Origin: Rhizobiaceae bacterium
Lineage (GTDB): Bacteria; Pseudomonadota; Alphaproteobacteria; Rhizobiales; Rhizobiaceae
Assembly: GCA_019635715.1 (NCBI GenBank)
Contig: JAHBYY010000008.1
Location: forward strand, 1 to 64,000
Reading direction: 5' to 3'
DNA length: 64,000 nucleotides
Both the position numbers and the translations under genes were made by a program. Below, piece by piece: positions 11,613-20,249 of this stretch. Each line of letters begins with the position of its first letter. Position 1 is the first letter of the stretch. The notes beneath the pieces are model-generated. The model made no database searches. It was not told the origin of the DNA and saw nothing but the letters and a program-made list of their open reading frames with translations.

Positions 11613-13157
11613 TCAATCCTCGTCCGTGCCGAACTGCGAGAGCATTTTTCCGCGGCCGCGCCAGCGCAGGTAGAGCGGCAGCAGCACGGCCGTCAGCGCC
11701 AGCACCCACAGGACGACCGCCACCCAGGAATGGAACAGCGTGGCCGGATTGCCCTGGCTGATCTGCAACGCCTGCCTCAGGCTCTTTTCGGCCATCGGCC
11801 CGAGGATGAGGCCGACGACGACGGGCGCGATCGGATAGCCGAACCTGCGCAGCACGTAGCCCAGCACGCCGAAGGCCAGCAGCAGCCCGAGCCCGAAGGA
11901 AATCGGGATGGGGCCGAGCATGTAGGTGGAGCCGTCCGCGCCGATGGTCCCCAGCGTGGCGAAGACCAGGATGCCGGCATAGAGCCACGGCCGCGGGATG
12001 GTGAGGAGCTTCACCCAGAGCCCGATCAGCGGCAGGTTGAGGATCAGCAGCATCAGATTGGCGACCAGCAGGCTGGCGATGAGGCCCCAGACCAGCGGGG
12101 CGTTGGTGACGAACAGCAGCGGTCCGGGCTGCAGGCCGAACTGCTGAAAGCCGGCGAGCATGATCGCCGCCGTCGCCGTCGTCGGCAGCCCGAGCGTCAG
12201 CAGCGGCACGAGCGTGCCGGCCGCCGAAGCATTGTTGGCGGCCTCCGGCCCGGCGACGCCCTCGATCGCCCCCTTGCCGAACTCTTCCGGGTGCCGCGAG
12301 AAATTGCGCTCGGCCGAGTAGGAGAGGAAGCTCGACACGTCCGCGCCGCCCGCCGGCATCGCGCCGATCGGGAAACCGATCAGCGTGCCGCGCAGCCAGG
12401 GCGCCCATGAGCGCTTCCAGTCCTCGAGCGTCATCATCACCGAGCCCTTGACGGCCTCGACCTTTTCCGCGCCGAAACTGTGGGTGGCCACCACGGCGAG
12501 CGTCTCGCCGATCGCGAAGAGCGCCACGGCGAGCGTCGTCACGGAAATCCCGTCGAACAGATTCGGCAATCCGGCCGTCAGTCGCGCCTGGCCGGTCAAC
12601 TGGTCGATGCCGATCAGGCCGAGCGCCAGGCCGATGACCAGCGACGTCAGGCCGCGCAGGGTCGAATCGCCGAAGGCCGCCGAGACCGTCATGAAGGCGA
12701 GCAGCATCAGCGCGAAATATTCGGAAGGCCCGAACGACAGCGCGAACTTCACCACGGTCGGCGCGATGAAGGCCAGGCCCAGCGTCGCCAGCAGGCCGGC
12801 GACGAAGGAGCCGATCGCCGCCGTCGCCAGTGCCGGTCCGCCGCGGCCGGCGCGCGCCATCTTGTTGCCCTCCAGCGCCGTGACGATCGACGCGCTCTCG
12901 CCGGGCGTGTTCAGCAGGATCGAGGTCGTCGACCCGCCATACATGCCGCCATAGTAGATGCCGGCGAACATGATCAGCGAGCCCGCCGGGTCGAGCTTGT
13001 AGGTGACCGGCAGCAGCAGGGCGACGGTGAGCGCCGGACCTATTCCCGGCAGCACACCCACCGCGGTCCCCAGCGTCACGCCGATCAGTGCGTAGAGGAG
13101 GTTGACCGGCTGCATGGCGATCAGCAGGCCCTGGCCGAGCAGCGAGAAGGTGTCCAT
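11613..13157 (-). CDS. tctA: Tripartite tricarboxylate transporter, large membrane subunit TctA
   Basis: Large permease of a TTT-family secondary importer for citrate-like carboxylates. The 514-residue protein has 10-12 predicted helices and the family signatures [19 protein letters not shown] near the start and [21 protein letters not shown]. The start is [17 protein letters not shown] at 13157; a longer frame upstream is out of phase with tctB and not family-like. It lies 8 bp after tctB in a tctC-tctB-tctA operon. The actual substrate cannot be told. The chain ends in a basic/acidic cytoplasmic tail ([17 protein letters not shown]). Confidence 0.93.
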   Translation of the reverse strand: MDTFSLLGQGLLIAMQPVNLLYALIGVTLGTAVGVLPGIGPALTVALLLPVTYKLDPAGSLIMFAGIYYGGMYGGSTTSILLNTPGESASIVTALEGNKMARAGRGGPALATAAIGSFVAGLLATLGLAFIAPTVVKFALSFGPSEYFALMLLAFMTVSAAFGDSTLRGLTSLVIGLALGLIGIDQLTGQARLTAGLPNLFDGISVTTLAVALFAIGETLAVVATHSFGAEKVEAVKGSVMMTLEDWKRSWAPWLRGTLIGFPIGAMPAGGADVSSFLSYSAERNFSRHPEEFGKGAIEGVAGPEAANNASAAGTLVPLLTLGLPTTATAAIMLAGFQQFGLQPGPLLFVTNAPLVWGLIASLLVANLMLLILNLPLIGLWVKLLTIPRPWLYAGILVFATLGTIGADGSTYMLGPIPISFGLGLLLAFGVLGYVLRRFGYPIAPVVVGLILGPMAEKSLRQALQISQGNPATLFHSWVAVVLWVLALTAVLLPLYLRWRGRGKMLSQFGTDED

Positions 13158-13165
13158 GACGGTCT

Positions 13166-13651
13166 CTAGAAAAGCCGTTCGAGCGGGCCGGCCGGCAGGC
13201 TGAGCTGCAGGCCCTTGGCGAACACGATCCAGACGATGAAGGAAAAGACGATGCCGATCGGGACGGTCTGCCAGAGCGGGCCGCGCCCGAACCCCCTGGC
13301 GGTGGCGGCGAACAGCAGGCCGGTGGCGATCGAGAAGCCGATCGTCTTCATGGTCAGCATCTGCACGGCGAGCCCGCCGACGATCCAGACCATGGGCGGA
13401 ATGTCCTGCTTCTCCCGTGCCGGGAAGTCGCCGCGGAAACCGGCCACGGCGGTCAGCACGCCGAGGATCACCAGGGCGCCGGCGATGATGAACGGGACGG
13501 TCTTCGGGCCGACCGGCGTGCTCATGGCGACCGTTCCGGACGACCACGTCGCGATCGCCATCGCCAGTCCTGCCAGCAGCAGGATGGCCGCGATGACGAG
13601 GGCCGCACGATCGGTGCGGCCCGCTTCGCCTGCTCCGGAGGCGTCGCTCAT
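13166..13651 (-). CDS. tctB: Tripartite tricarboxylate transporter, small membrane subunit TctB
   Basis: 161-residue small permease subunit with four predicted helices (residues about 18-38, 55-75, 90-125 and 130-150). Starts [20 protein letters not shown]. The start overlaps the tctC stop by an ATGA arrangement at 13648-13651, fixing it. TctB proteins are poorly conserved in sequence, so the call rests on size, topology and position between tctC and tct[20 protein letters not shown] is a typical first-loop region. Confidence 0.9.
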   Translation of the reverse strand: MSDASGAGEAGRTDRAALVIAAILLLAGLAMAIATWSSGTVAMSTPVGPKTVPFIIAGALVILGVLTAVAGFRGDFPAREKQDIPPMVWIVGGLAVQMLTMKTIGFSIATGLLFAATARGFGRGPLWQTVPIGIVFSFIVWIVFAKGLQLSLPAGPLERLF

Positions 13652-14592
13652 TTCACCAGGCCGATGTCCTTGAGGATCGCGGCGGTTGCCGCCGTGTCCT
13701 TCTTGAGCTGCTCGGAGAAGGCGTCGCCCGCCAGGTAGGTGTTCGCCCAACCCTTGTCGGCCAGCGTCTTCTTCCAGCTCTCGGAGCCGTTGAGCTTGTC
13801 GAAGTCGGCGAGGATGGCGGCCTTCTGGTCGGCGGTGATGCCGGGCGCGGCTGCGACCATCCGCCAGTTCTGGATCGACACGTCGACGCCGCCGTCCTTG
13901 AGGGTCGGCGCATCGATGCCGTCGATCCTGGCGTCGCTGGAGATGCCGATGATGCGCAGGGTGCCGGCCTGGATCTGCGAGGCGAACTCGCCGTAGCCGG
14001 AGATGCCGACCGTGACCTGGCCGCCCAGGATCGCCGCCAGCGCCTCGCCGCCGCCCGAGAACGCGATGTAGTTGACCTTGGTCGGATCGACCCCGACCGC
14101 CTTGGCGATCAGGCCGGCGGTGATGTGGTCGGTGCCGCCGGCGGAGCCGCCGCCCCACGAAACCGAGCCGGGATCCGCCTTGAGCTTTTCGACCAGGCCC
14201 GCCATGTCCTTGATCTCGGAGGCCGCCGGCACCACGATCGCCTCGTACTCGCCGGTCAGACGCGCGATCGGCGTGATCTGATCGAGCGTCACGGGGGAGG
14301 CGTTGGTCAGGATGGCGCCGACCATGACGTATCCGCCGACGATCAACTGGGTGGGATCGCCGGAGGCCTGGTTGACGAACTGCGCCAGGCCGATCGTTCC
14401 TCCCGCGCCCGGCACGTTCGTCACCTGCACGCTTGACGAAATGCCCTCATCCTGAAGCGCCGCCTGCATGGACCGCGCCGTCTGGTCCCAGCCGCCGCCG
14501 GGAGCCGCGGGTGCGAGGATCTTGTAGTCGGCCGCCTGTGCCGACAAAGCCATCAGCCCGCTCAGCATCGCGGCATAGATGAAATGTTTCAC
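13648..14592 (-). CDS. tctC: Tripartite tricarboxylate transporter substrate-binding protein TctC
   Basis: Periplasmic solute-binding protein of the TTT system (Bug/TctC family). Starts with GTG at 14592 after a GGAGGAG ribosome-binding site. The 314 residues begin with a signal peptide ([19 protein letters not shown], cleavage before ADYK). The mature N-terminus [15 protein letters not shown] is the TctC signature region, followed by [17 protein letters not shown]. First gene of the tctCBA operon; divergent to an anti-sigma-like gene across a 302-bp region. The bound carboxylate is unknown. Confidence 0.93.
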   Translation of the reverse strand: MKHFIYAAMLSGLMALSAQAADYKILAPAAPGGGWDQTARSMQAALQDEGISSSVQVTNVPGAGGTIGLAQFVNQASGDPTQLIVGGYVMVGAILTNASPVTLDQITPIARLTGEYEAIVVPAASEIKDMAGLVEKLKADPGSVSWGGGSAGGTDHITAGLIAKAVGVDPTKVNYIAFSGGGEALAAILGGQVTVGISGYGEFASQIQAGTLRIIGISSDARIDGIDAPTLKDGGVDVSIQNWRMVAAAPGITADQKAAILADFDKLNGSESWKKTLADKGWANTYLAGDAFSEQLKKDTAATAAILKDIGLVK

Positions 14593-14894
14593 GCGCTCTC
14601 CTCCGATGGAAATCCATGTCGGCCGCACCTCGCCGCAGCGATGGGCCGGCCCGGTTCGACAGAGATGCGGCGAAGCGTTCGGCCCCTCTCCGGAAAACCT
14701 GTCGGCGGGCGACCTGCGCCACGCCGGCGATTTTCCCGCTCGCACCTTCCTCTCCGTCGCCGATGCTGCGACATCTTGTCAGGTCGGCGCGGCAGCCGCA
14801 AGCAGGCGCAAATTTACCAACAGGGAGTATGGGCGGCCTCGCACTGTACAGCCGGCCCGAGATCGGCGAATGATCGGGCGGGAGCGAGGCCTAT
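14593..14894. other. Divergent intergenic region, tctC / anti-sigma-like gene
   Basis: 302 bp between divergent genes, presumably holding both promoters. A short inverted repeat GACA-TCT-TGTC (14770-14780) is the only symmetric site I noticed. No convincing gene: reading frames across it on both strands are Arg/Pro-rich chance frames. Confidence 0.4.
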
Positions 14895-15329
14895 ATGAGC
14901 GATACCGACCGCCTGGTACGTGCGGGGAATTTCGTCTTCGGCCTGATGGACGAGGCGGAGCGGCGAAGGGCGGAGCGCGACCTGGAAGTCGACGCGGCCT
15001 TCCGGGCGGCGGTCAACGCCCTTTCGGCACGCATCCGCGAGGCCGATACGACGATGGCGCAGGCCAGGCGCAGCCAGCCGAGCTGGGAGGCGGTGTCGGC
15101 GCGACTTGCCGAGCTGCCCCATCTGCGGGCCTCCGGCAGGTCCGGCGCTCAGTCTCCCGGTCCGGGCGTTGCGGCTGGGGTTCAACCGCCCGCCGCCCGG
15201 CAAAGCGTGTGGATGGTGGTTCTGCTGGCCGCGGCGCTCGGCTTGATCGCCGGCTTCTGCGCCGGCTATGCGCTCGGCACCGGCAGGCCGATCGCCGCCG
15301 GCCCGACCCAATCGGCCGAGCCGGGCTAG
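14895..15329 (+). CDS. Anti-sigma factor-like single-pass membrane protein (orphan)
   Basis: 144 residues. The N-terminal 50 residues (NFVFGLMDEAERRRAERDLE, then VDAAFRAAVNALSARI) follow the pattern at the start of RskA/anti-sigma-K type proteins, where a short helical domain binds an ECF sigma factor. A Pro-rich linker (about 80-103) leads to one transmembrane segment at about 105-127 and a short tail; the large periplasmic domain of RskA is absent. No ECF sigma factor gene is adjacent, which is unusual. Function is inferred from pattern only. Confidence 0.6.
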   Translation: MSDTDRLVRAGNFVFGLMDEAERRRAERDLEVDAAFRAAVNALSARIREADTTMAQARRSQPSWEAVSARLAELPHLRASGRSGAQSPGPGVAAGVQPPAARQSVWMVVLLAAALGLIAGFCAGYALGTGRPIAAGPTQSAEPG

Positions 15330-15343
15330 AGCACGATGCTCTA
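15327..15343. terminator. Palindrome shared by two convergent stop codons
   Basis: TAGAGCA-CGA-TGCTCTA is a perfect 7-bp stem. Its left end is the TAG stop of the anti-sigma-like gene and its right end is the stop (TAG on the minus strand) of the MFS gene, so the two convergent genes end within one hairpin. It may act as a bidirectional terminator, though there is no long U tract on either side. Confidence 0.45.
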
Positions 15344-16516
15344 ATCGGCCTGCGCGGTCTCCAGGCTGCGCGGCACCAGCAGCGGCGACAGCACCAGCAG
15401 TCCGGCAAGGGCGGTTGCAGCCATGAAGCTGCCAAAACCATGCCATCCGCCGACCTCGATGAAATAGGCTGCGAGCGGCGGCCCCAGCAGGGTTCCGATG
15501 CCACCCGACTGGCAGATCAGTCCGATCGCCACGGCGACTGAACCCTGCGCCGGGACGACGGGCGGCAGGCCGGCGAACAGCGCCGAGGCGGTCACGCCGC
15601 CCGAAATCGCCAAGGCGACGATCGCCGTCGTCGCGACCAGCGGCGTGGTCGCCAGATAGGCCGGAATTGCCGAGACGGCCGTGCAGACGAAGCCGGCGGC
15701 GGCGAGCCTGAGCGCCGGCCGCACGTCGCTGCTTCTCACCACCAGGCCGGCCAGCAGATTGCCGAGCGGGGTCGACAGCGAGATCACGCCGGCGCTGAGC
15801 AGGATCCGGTCGGCGGATCCGGAGACGAAGGCAGGCAGGAAAGCGAAATAGCCGACCGACAATATGACGTAGATGCCGAAGGCCAGCGTGAGGAGGATCA
15901 CCGGGCGGCCGAAGGTGCGGGCAAATCTCCCCGCGGCGGGTACTGCCGCCGCCACGCTGTCGATCGGCCCGATGCGCCACAGCAGCAGAGTGGCCGGCAG
16001 GGCAAAGGCAGCGAACAGCAGGACGGCCGTCATCAGGAAGGTCTGCGGGTTCTGCGTGGCATTCGTGGCGCTCGCAAGGAAATCTCCGACCGCGAAGCCG
16101 ATCGCCACGAAGCCGCCCCAGATCGCCAGCGCGGCCGGCCGCCAGCGTGGCGTCGGAACGGCGTTGAGCAGGGCGGGGATGGCGATGACCAGGACGAGGT
16201 AGCCCAGTCCTTCGACGAGCCGCGCAACGAGGATTTCCGTCGGATCCGACAGCAAGGCGAGCCCGATGCCGCCGGCCGTCAGGACGACAGCCGAGGCCGC
16301 GAAGGATATGCGCAGCCCGACGCGCTCGACCGCCCACCCGGCAGGCAGCGCGGCAGCCGCGACGAACAGGCCGATCATCGCGGTGAACCAGCCGGTCAGG
16401 ACGAGCGAGAAGCCCACTTCCGATTGGTACCAGCCAACCAGAGGCGCGATCTTGCCGAGCTGCGTTCCGGCCAGGATGCCGGCGGCGAGCAGCACGATGA
16501 CCGTCACGAGACGCAT
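15341..16516 (-). CDS. MFS transporter (CynX/NimT-like)
   Basis: Membrane transporter with about 12 predicted helices over 391 residues, starting MRLVTVIVLLAAGILAGTQL. A GTG 12 bp further upstream (16528) is an alternative start; the ATG at 16516 is preferred because of its spacing from GGAG. The region after helix 2-3 (PAGWAVERVGLRIS) fits the MFS loop 2-3 motif. The last genes upstream code for a BMP-type binding protein, separated by a strong hairpin, so they are probably separate transcripts. Substrate unknown. Confidence 0.8.
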   Translation of the reverse strand: MRLVTVIVLLAAGILAGTQLGKIAPLVGWYQSEVGFSLVLTGWFTAMIGLFVAAAALPAGWAVERVGLRISFAASAVVLTAGGIGLALLSDPTEILVARLVEGLGYLVLVIAIPALLNAVPTPRWRPAALAIWGGFVAIGFAVGDFLASATNATQNPQTFLMTAVLLFAAFALPATLLLWRIGPIDSVAAAVPAAGRFARTFGRPVILLTLAFGIYVILSVGYFAFLPAFVSGSADRILLSAGVISLSTPLGNLLAGLVVRSSDVRPALRLAAAGFVCTAVSAIPAYLATTPLVATTAIVALAISGGVTASALFAGLPPVVPAQGSVAVAIGLICQSGGIGTLLGPPLAAYFIEVGGWHGFGSFMAATALAGLLVLSPLLVPRSLETAQAD

Positions 16517-16546
16517 CGCGGACGACACTCCGGCGCTGGAAACAAG

Positions 16547-16572
16547 GGGGCCGCCGGCTGACCGGCGGCCCC
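16547..16572 (-). terminator. Strong hairpin downstream of the BMP-family gene
   Basis: Perfect 11-bp stem GGGGCCGCCGG-CTGA-CCGGCGGCCCC, 18 bp after the stop of the minus-strand BMP gene and followed on that strand by CTTGTTTCC. It probably ends or protects the BMP mRNA; the U-tract is weak. Confidence 0.65.
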
Positions 16573-16590
16573 GGGATCACGCTGACCGGC

Positions 16591-17580
16591 TCAGTAGGGG
16601 CAGGCGTTGTCCGACATGTAGTCGTGGACCTGGATGGTGCCGGCGATGATGTCGGCCTTGGCCTTCTCGGCGGCCGCCGCCATGTCCGGCGTGACGAGCG
16701 CCTTGTTGTTGTCGTCCATGGCGTAGTCGACGCCGCCTTCCTTCAGGCCGAGATCGTTGATGCCGGAGGTGAACTTGCCGTCCTTGGCGTCCGTGAAGGC
16801 GTTGTAGACCGCGACGTCGACGCGCTTGACCATGGAGGTCAGGATCTTGCCGGGCTGCAGGCCGTTCTGGTTGGAGTCGACGCCGATGCCGAGCTTGCCG
16901 GCGTCGGCCGCCGCCTGCAGCACGCCCACGCCCGTGCCGCCCGCCGCGGCGTAGACGACGTCGGCGCCCTGGTCGATCTGCGACTTGGCGATCTCGCCGC
17001 CCTTCGTCGGATCGTTCCAGGCGGCCGGCGTGTCGCCGGTCATGTTCTGGATCACGTCGGTGGCGCCGGCGGCCTTCGCGCCGCCCACATAGCCGCAGCC
17101 GAAGCGACGGATCAGCGGAATGTCCATGCCGCCGACGAAGCCGACCTTCTTGCTCTGCGAAGCCATCGCCGCGAGCACGCCGACGACGTAGGAGCCTTCC
17201 TGCTCCTTGTAGACGACCGAGCGGACATTGGGCTTGTCGACGACCATGTCGATGATCGCGAACTTGGTGTCGGGGAAGTCGACCGAGACCTTCTCGAGCG
17301 CCGCGGCCCATGAGAAGCCGGCCATGACGATCGGGTTGTTGCCGTCCTCGGCGAACTTGCGCAGCGCCTGCTCGCGCTGCGCGTCGTTCTGGATCTCGAA
17401 ATCGCGATAGGCGATGCCGGTCTCCGTCTTGAACTTCTCGGCGCCGTTGAAAGCTGATTCATTGAAGGATTTGTCGAACTTGCCGCCGAGGTCGTAGATG
17501 ATCGCCGGCTTGATGTCGTCCGCGAGGGCCGGAACGGCCATTGCAGTTGCGGCCAGGAGGCCGAGAACGAAACGCTTCAT
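16591..17580 (-). CDS. BMP-family ABC transporter substrate-binding protein
   Basis: Periplasmic binding protein of the Bmp/PnrA (basic membrane protein, nucleoside-binding) family. 329 residues starting MKRFVLGLLAATAMAVPALA, a signal peptide without a lipobox cysteine. Family signatures: IIYDLGGKFDKSFNESAFNG at the mature N-terminus, then GFVGGMDIPLIRRFGCGYVG and a C-terminal half with IGVDSNQNG. The start at 17580 is the last in-frame Met before the signal peptide. Its ABC ATPase and permease partners, normally adjacent, are not in this window; the next gene is an MFS transporter. Ligand probably a purine nucleoside by family. Confidence 0.9.
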   Translation of the reverse strand: MKRFVLGLLAATAMAVPALADDIKPAIIYDLGGKFDKSFNESAFNGAEKFKTETGIAYRDFEIQNDAQREQALRKFAEDGNNPIVMAGFSWAAALEKVSVDFPDTKFAIIDMVVDKPNVRSVVYKEQEGSYVVGVLAAMASQSKKVGFVGGMDIPLIRRFGCGYVGGAKAAGATDVIQNMTGDTPAAWNDPTKGGEIAKSQIDQGADVVYAAAGGTGVGVLQAAADAGKLGIGVDSNQNGLQPGKILTSMVKRVDVAVYNAFTDAKDGKFTSGINDLGLKEGGVDYAMDDNNKALVTPDMAAAAEKAKADIIAGTIQVHDYMSDNACPY

Positions 17581-17754
17581 TGGATCCACACCCTGTAGGT
17601 TTTCTTTGTTGTCGGCGCCCGCGGCCTGAGGCAGCCGCTCGCGCGGCGTGCGGATCATGCCGCCCGCTCGGACCACACCTTGGCATGGCGATGCGCAAAG
17701 TTCACGCGGAATTTTGAGCGATTCGAACGCCGTAGGGGCAGGGCGCCGGCGTCG

Positions 17755-18420
17755 CTATTGCGCCGCCGGCTGCGGCATCGGACACGATACGCCGGTGCCG
17801 CGCAGGTTGCAGTAGCCGTAGGGGTTCTTGGCCAGATATTGCTGATGGTCCTCCTCGGCGAAGTAGAAGGTCGGCGCCTCGCGGATCTCGGTGGTGATGC
17901 GGTCGCGGCCGGCGGCGCGCAGCGATGCCTGGTAGGCGTCGCGCGAGGCGAGGGCCGCCTCGTGCTGCGACGGGCTGGTGGTGTAGATCGCCGACCGGTA
18001 GGTCGTGCCGACATCGTTGCCCTGGCGCATGCCCTGCGTCGGGTCATGGTTCTCCCAGAACGCCTTGAGCAGATCGGCATAGCCCACGAGCTTCGGATCA
18101 AAGACGACGAGCACCACCTCGGTGTGGCCGGTCAGGCCGGTGCAGGTCTCCTGATAGGTCGGGTTGGGCGTCGTGCCGCCGGCGTAGCCGACGGCGGTCA
18201 CCCAGACCCCGTCCATCTGCCAGAACATGCGCTCGGCGCCCCAGAAGCATCCGAGGCCGAACATCGCCGTCTCGTACCCGTCGGGATAGGGACCTTTCAG
18301 CGGACGCTTGGAGACGAAGTGCTTGGCGGCGGTCGGGATCGCGCGCGGGCGCCCCGGCAGGGCCTCCTCGGGCTTGGGCAGGTTCAGCTTCTTGTTCAGC
18401 ATGTCGCTCAGGAAGAACAT
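17755..18420 (-). CDS. msrA: Peptide-methionine (S)-S-oxide reductase
   Basis: Reduces methionine-S-sulfoxide in proteins and free Met. 221 residues starting [20 protein letters not shown]. Catalytic motif [11 protein letters not shown] with Cys at residue 58; [20 protein letters not shown] and [10 protein letters not shown] follow, and a C-terminal [12 protein letters not shown] supplies possible resolving cysteines. The N-terminal extension of about 45 residues before the core is common in rhizobial MsrA. The start at 18420 is preferred over a longer frame at 18465. Confidence 0.95.
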   Translation of the reverse strand: MFFLSDMLNKKLNLPKPEEALPGRPRAIPTAAKHFVSKRPLKGPYPDGYETAMFGLGCFWGAERMFWQMDGVWVTAVGYAGGTTPNPTYQETCTGLTGHTEVVLVVFDPKLVGYADLLKAFWENHDPTQGMRQGNDVGTTYRSAIYTTSPSQHEAALASRDAYQASLRAAGRDRITTEIREAPTFYFAEEDHQQYLAKNPYGYCNLRGTGVSCPMPQPAAQ

Positions 18421-18461
18421 TTCGGGCACTCTCTCGCGGATTGGGGGTGGGTCCGGGATCG

Positions 18462-18782
18462 TCAATGCATGAAGCCGTCGGCATGTCGGGCAGGCCGGTG
18501 GCCGAGCGCGTGGAACAGGAATGCCAGCGCGCCGAACACGACGAAGCCGGGCAGGTGGAGGATCGCCAGGAGCAGCGGATCCCAGGCCAGCGGATGGACG
18601 TCGGCGGTCACCGCGTCGCGCAGCCAGTCGATCGTGCGGGGCGAGGCGGCGGTCCAGCTATCCAGCAGCGGCGTCGTCTGCAGCGACGATTCGCCGACCG
18701 TGCGCGTCGCATCGAGCACGGCCATGATGACCGAAACCGACAATGCCGCGAGCGACAGCAATCTGAAGAGCAGCCTGACCAT
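18462..18782 (-). CDS. Small membrane protein of unknown function
   Basis: 106 residues with two predicted membrane segments: residues about 6-24 ([20 protein letters not shown]) and about 70-92 ([20 protein letters not shown]). The loop between them ([15 protein letters not shown]...) is predicted periplasmic. Similar small proteins, sometimes labelled PetM-like, are widespread in Rhizobiales, but no function is known to me. It ends 41 bp before msrA on the same strand and may be co-transcribed with it. Confidence 0.7.
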   Translation of the reverse strand: MVRLLFRLLSLAALSVSVIMAVLDATRTVGESSLQTTPLLDSWTAASPRTIDWLRDAVTADVHPLAWDPLLLAILHLPGFVVFGALAFLFHALGHRPARHADGFMH

Positions 18783-18888
18783 GCGATCCCGTTCCGTGTC
18801 CAGACATAGGATCTGGCGAGCCCGCCCGCAATCGATGCACCGGAAATTGAGATGCCGTGCCGATTGACGAATCTGCGACCGGAACGGC

Positions 18889-18917
18889 TTGGCATGCAGC
18901 TCCAGATCGACTAGATG
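18889..18917 (+). promoter_or_regulatory. Likely sigma-70 promoter for tRNA-Ser
   Basis: TTGGCA at 18889-18894, a 17-bp spacer, then TAGATG at 18912-18917, placing a start about 30 bp before the tRNA. Spacing is ideal and both boxes are near consensus for a rhizobial housekeeping promoter. Confidence 0.5.
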
Positions 18918-18951
18918 AGCCCCGCACCCGACCGGTTCGCCGGTCCGGCGC

Positions 18952-19041
18952 GGAGAGGTGGCCGAGTGGTTGAAGGCGCACGCCTGGAAAGTGTGTTTAC
19001 GGGAGACCGTAACGCGGGTTCGAATCCCGCTCTCTCCGCCA
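18952..19041 (+). tRNA. tRNA-Ser (anticodon GGA)
   Basis: 90-nt class II tRNA with encoded CCA. The 5' end GGAGAGG pairs with TCTCTCC at the 3' end; the D-arm is GCCGAGTGG-TTGAAGGC; the anticodon loop reads CTGGAAA with anticodon GGA, decoding UCC/UCU. A long variable arm (TTTACGGGAGACCGTAA) is typical of tRNA-Ser, and the T-arm is GCGGGTTCGAATCCCGC. A decayed gene fragment lies directly 3', as at tRNA integration sites. Confidence 0.97.
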
Positions 19042-19433
19042 GTTCAGTCAATATTGATGAGCGCATTGAATAGATTAAGAGTTCTTCAATCGTGGTGAAC
19101 TGACGGTGCCCCAGATTGGTGCCCCAGACCTCCTTCCAGTTCGACGCTTCAAGCCTTGCGCTCCGCCGGAATCACCTGCCCAGCGATGTTGAGCGAAGCC
19201 TTCTCCATCGCCTCTTTCGCCACCTCCGCCTTCGACTTCGCCACCATATGCCCGTCGTGCATCGGCAGCGCAGTGACGCCATGGCCTATCGAGTCCCGCA
19301 GCGCGGCGACCACTATGCGGCTCTCGGTGAAAATTGGATCCATTGGACCGCAGCCGGTCTTTCGGACACCAGGCCAAGTCAACATGGCTTTCGCCCGCGC
19401 CGCGAGGCCGGCCGGGGCGGGCCCGTTCTCAGA
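19042..19433. other. Region 3' of tRNA-Ser with element-like remnants
   Basis: 392 bp with no intact gene. It contains a tandem 10-bp repeat GGTGCCCCAG-ATT-GGTGCCCCAG (19107-19129), AT-richer sequence just after the tRNA, and a C-terminal gene fragment on the minus strand. The composition and position suggest what is left of an integrated element, but no second copy of the tRNA 3' end is visible in the window. Confidence 0.45.
19149..19385 (-). pseudogene. C-terminal fragment of a possible element-borne protein
   Basis: The reading frame encodes about 65 coherent residues: FTESRIVVAALRDSIGHGVT, ALPMHDGHMVAKSKAEVAKE, and AMEKASLNIAGQVIPAERKA before the stop. The ALPMHDGHMV pattern followed by a helix resembles the C-terminus of large proteins found on rhizobial mobile elements, and loosely recalls the VHDE motif C of family A polymerases, which I would not press. 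No upstream part of such a protein exists on this strand, so it is a remnant. It lies next to tRNA-Ser. Confidence 0.4.
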
Positions 19434-20225
19434 TCAGGAGATCCCTAGGATTTCGGTCAGTTCCTCGAAGGCGCTGGGCTTGCCGGCGACGAGATGGTTG
19501 CCCTTGCGCAAGGCATCGCCGGCGAGGAAATCGCTGGTCGCCAGCCCGGCGGCGCGGATTACCGCGATGGCGCCGAGGCAGTCCCACGAATTGATGTGCG
19601 GCTCGATGTAGCCGATGAGCCGGCCGCAGGCGACGTAGCACAGCGACAGCGCCCCCGATCCGTCGCGATAGAACATGCCGCCGGCCTTCAGCAGGCGCTC
19701 GAACACCGGGAGATAGTTTTCGGGAGCCACGCGCGGCGAATATCCGGCGCCGACCAGTCCGTCGCGAACCGAGCTTCCGGGATGAACCTCCACCGGCTCT
19801 CCGTTGAGGGTCGCCGCAAAGCCCTCGCCGCCGGCGAACAGTTCGTCGCGGGCCGGCGCGTAGACCATTCCGAACTTCAGCTCGCCGTCGGCCATGAAGG
19901 CGATCGATACGCACCAGCTCGACATGCCCGAGACGAAGGGCTGCGTCCCGTCGATCGGATCGACCACCCAGATTCCCTGGCCCGGCGCATAGGCCGAAAG
20001 CCCCGTTTCCTCGCCGAGGAAGGCGTCGTCGGGAAAGCTCGACGACAGCCGCTCACGGATCAGCAGCTCGGTGTTGAGGTCGGCTTCGCTGACCACGTCC
20101 TGCGGCCCTTTGGACTTGACCGAAAGCGATCCGCGCGCCTTGAAATAGCCGTGTGCCAGGTCTCCGGCATCACGGATGAGCGCACGTGCGAAGTCGAAGC
20201 GCGCTGCGATCTGGTCTTGGGTCAT
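19434..20225 (-). CDS. Inositol monophosphatase-family phosphatase (HisN-like)
   Basis: Mg2+-dependent, Li-sensitive type phosphomonoesterase. 263 residues with metal-binding GEET (71-74), WVVDPIDGTQPFVSG (86-100; Asp89 and Asp92) and a C-terminal NSWDCLGAIAVIRAAG. The DPIDGT-x-x-F-V-S-G form is closer to histidinol-phosphatase (HisN) of this superfamily than to true inositol monophosphatase. It is the last gene of a polyol operon, 24 bp after a ROK kinase, so it may act on a sugar phosphate of that pathway rather than in histidine synthesis. The substrate cannot be settled from sequence. Confidence 0.85.
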   Translation of the reverse strand: MTQDQIAARFDFARALIRDAGDLAHGYFKARGSLSVKSKGPQDVVSEADLNTELLIRERLSSSFPDDAFLGEETGLSAYAPGQGIWVVDPIDGTQPFVSGMSSWCVSIAFMADGELKFGMVYAPARDELFAGGEGFAATLNGEPVEVHPGSSVRDGLVGAGYSPRVAPENYLPVFERLLKAGGMFYRDGSGALSLCYVACGRLIGYIEPHINSWDCLGAIAVIRAAGLATSDFLAGDALRKGNHLVAGKPSAFEELTEILGIS

Positions 20226-20249
20226 GGACGGCCTTTCGAAGGGGACGGA

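Noticed and set aside
19149-19385. Family A DNA polymerase motif C in the fragment next to tRNA-Ser
   Set aside because: Only MHDG with a following helix resembles it; the true motif is VHDE and other polymerase motifs are absent, so the fragment is left unnamed.
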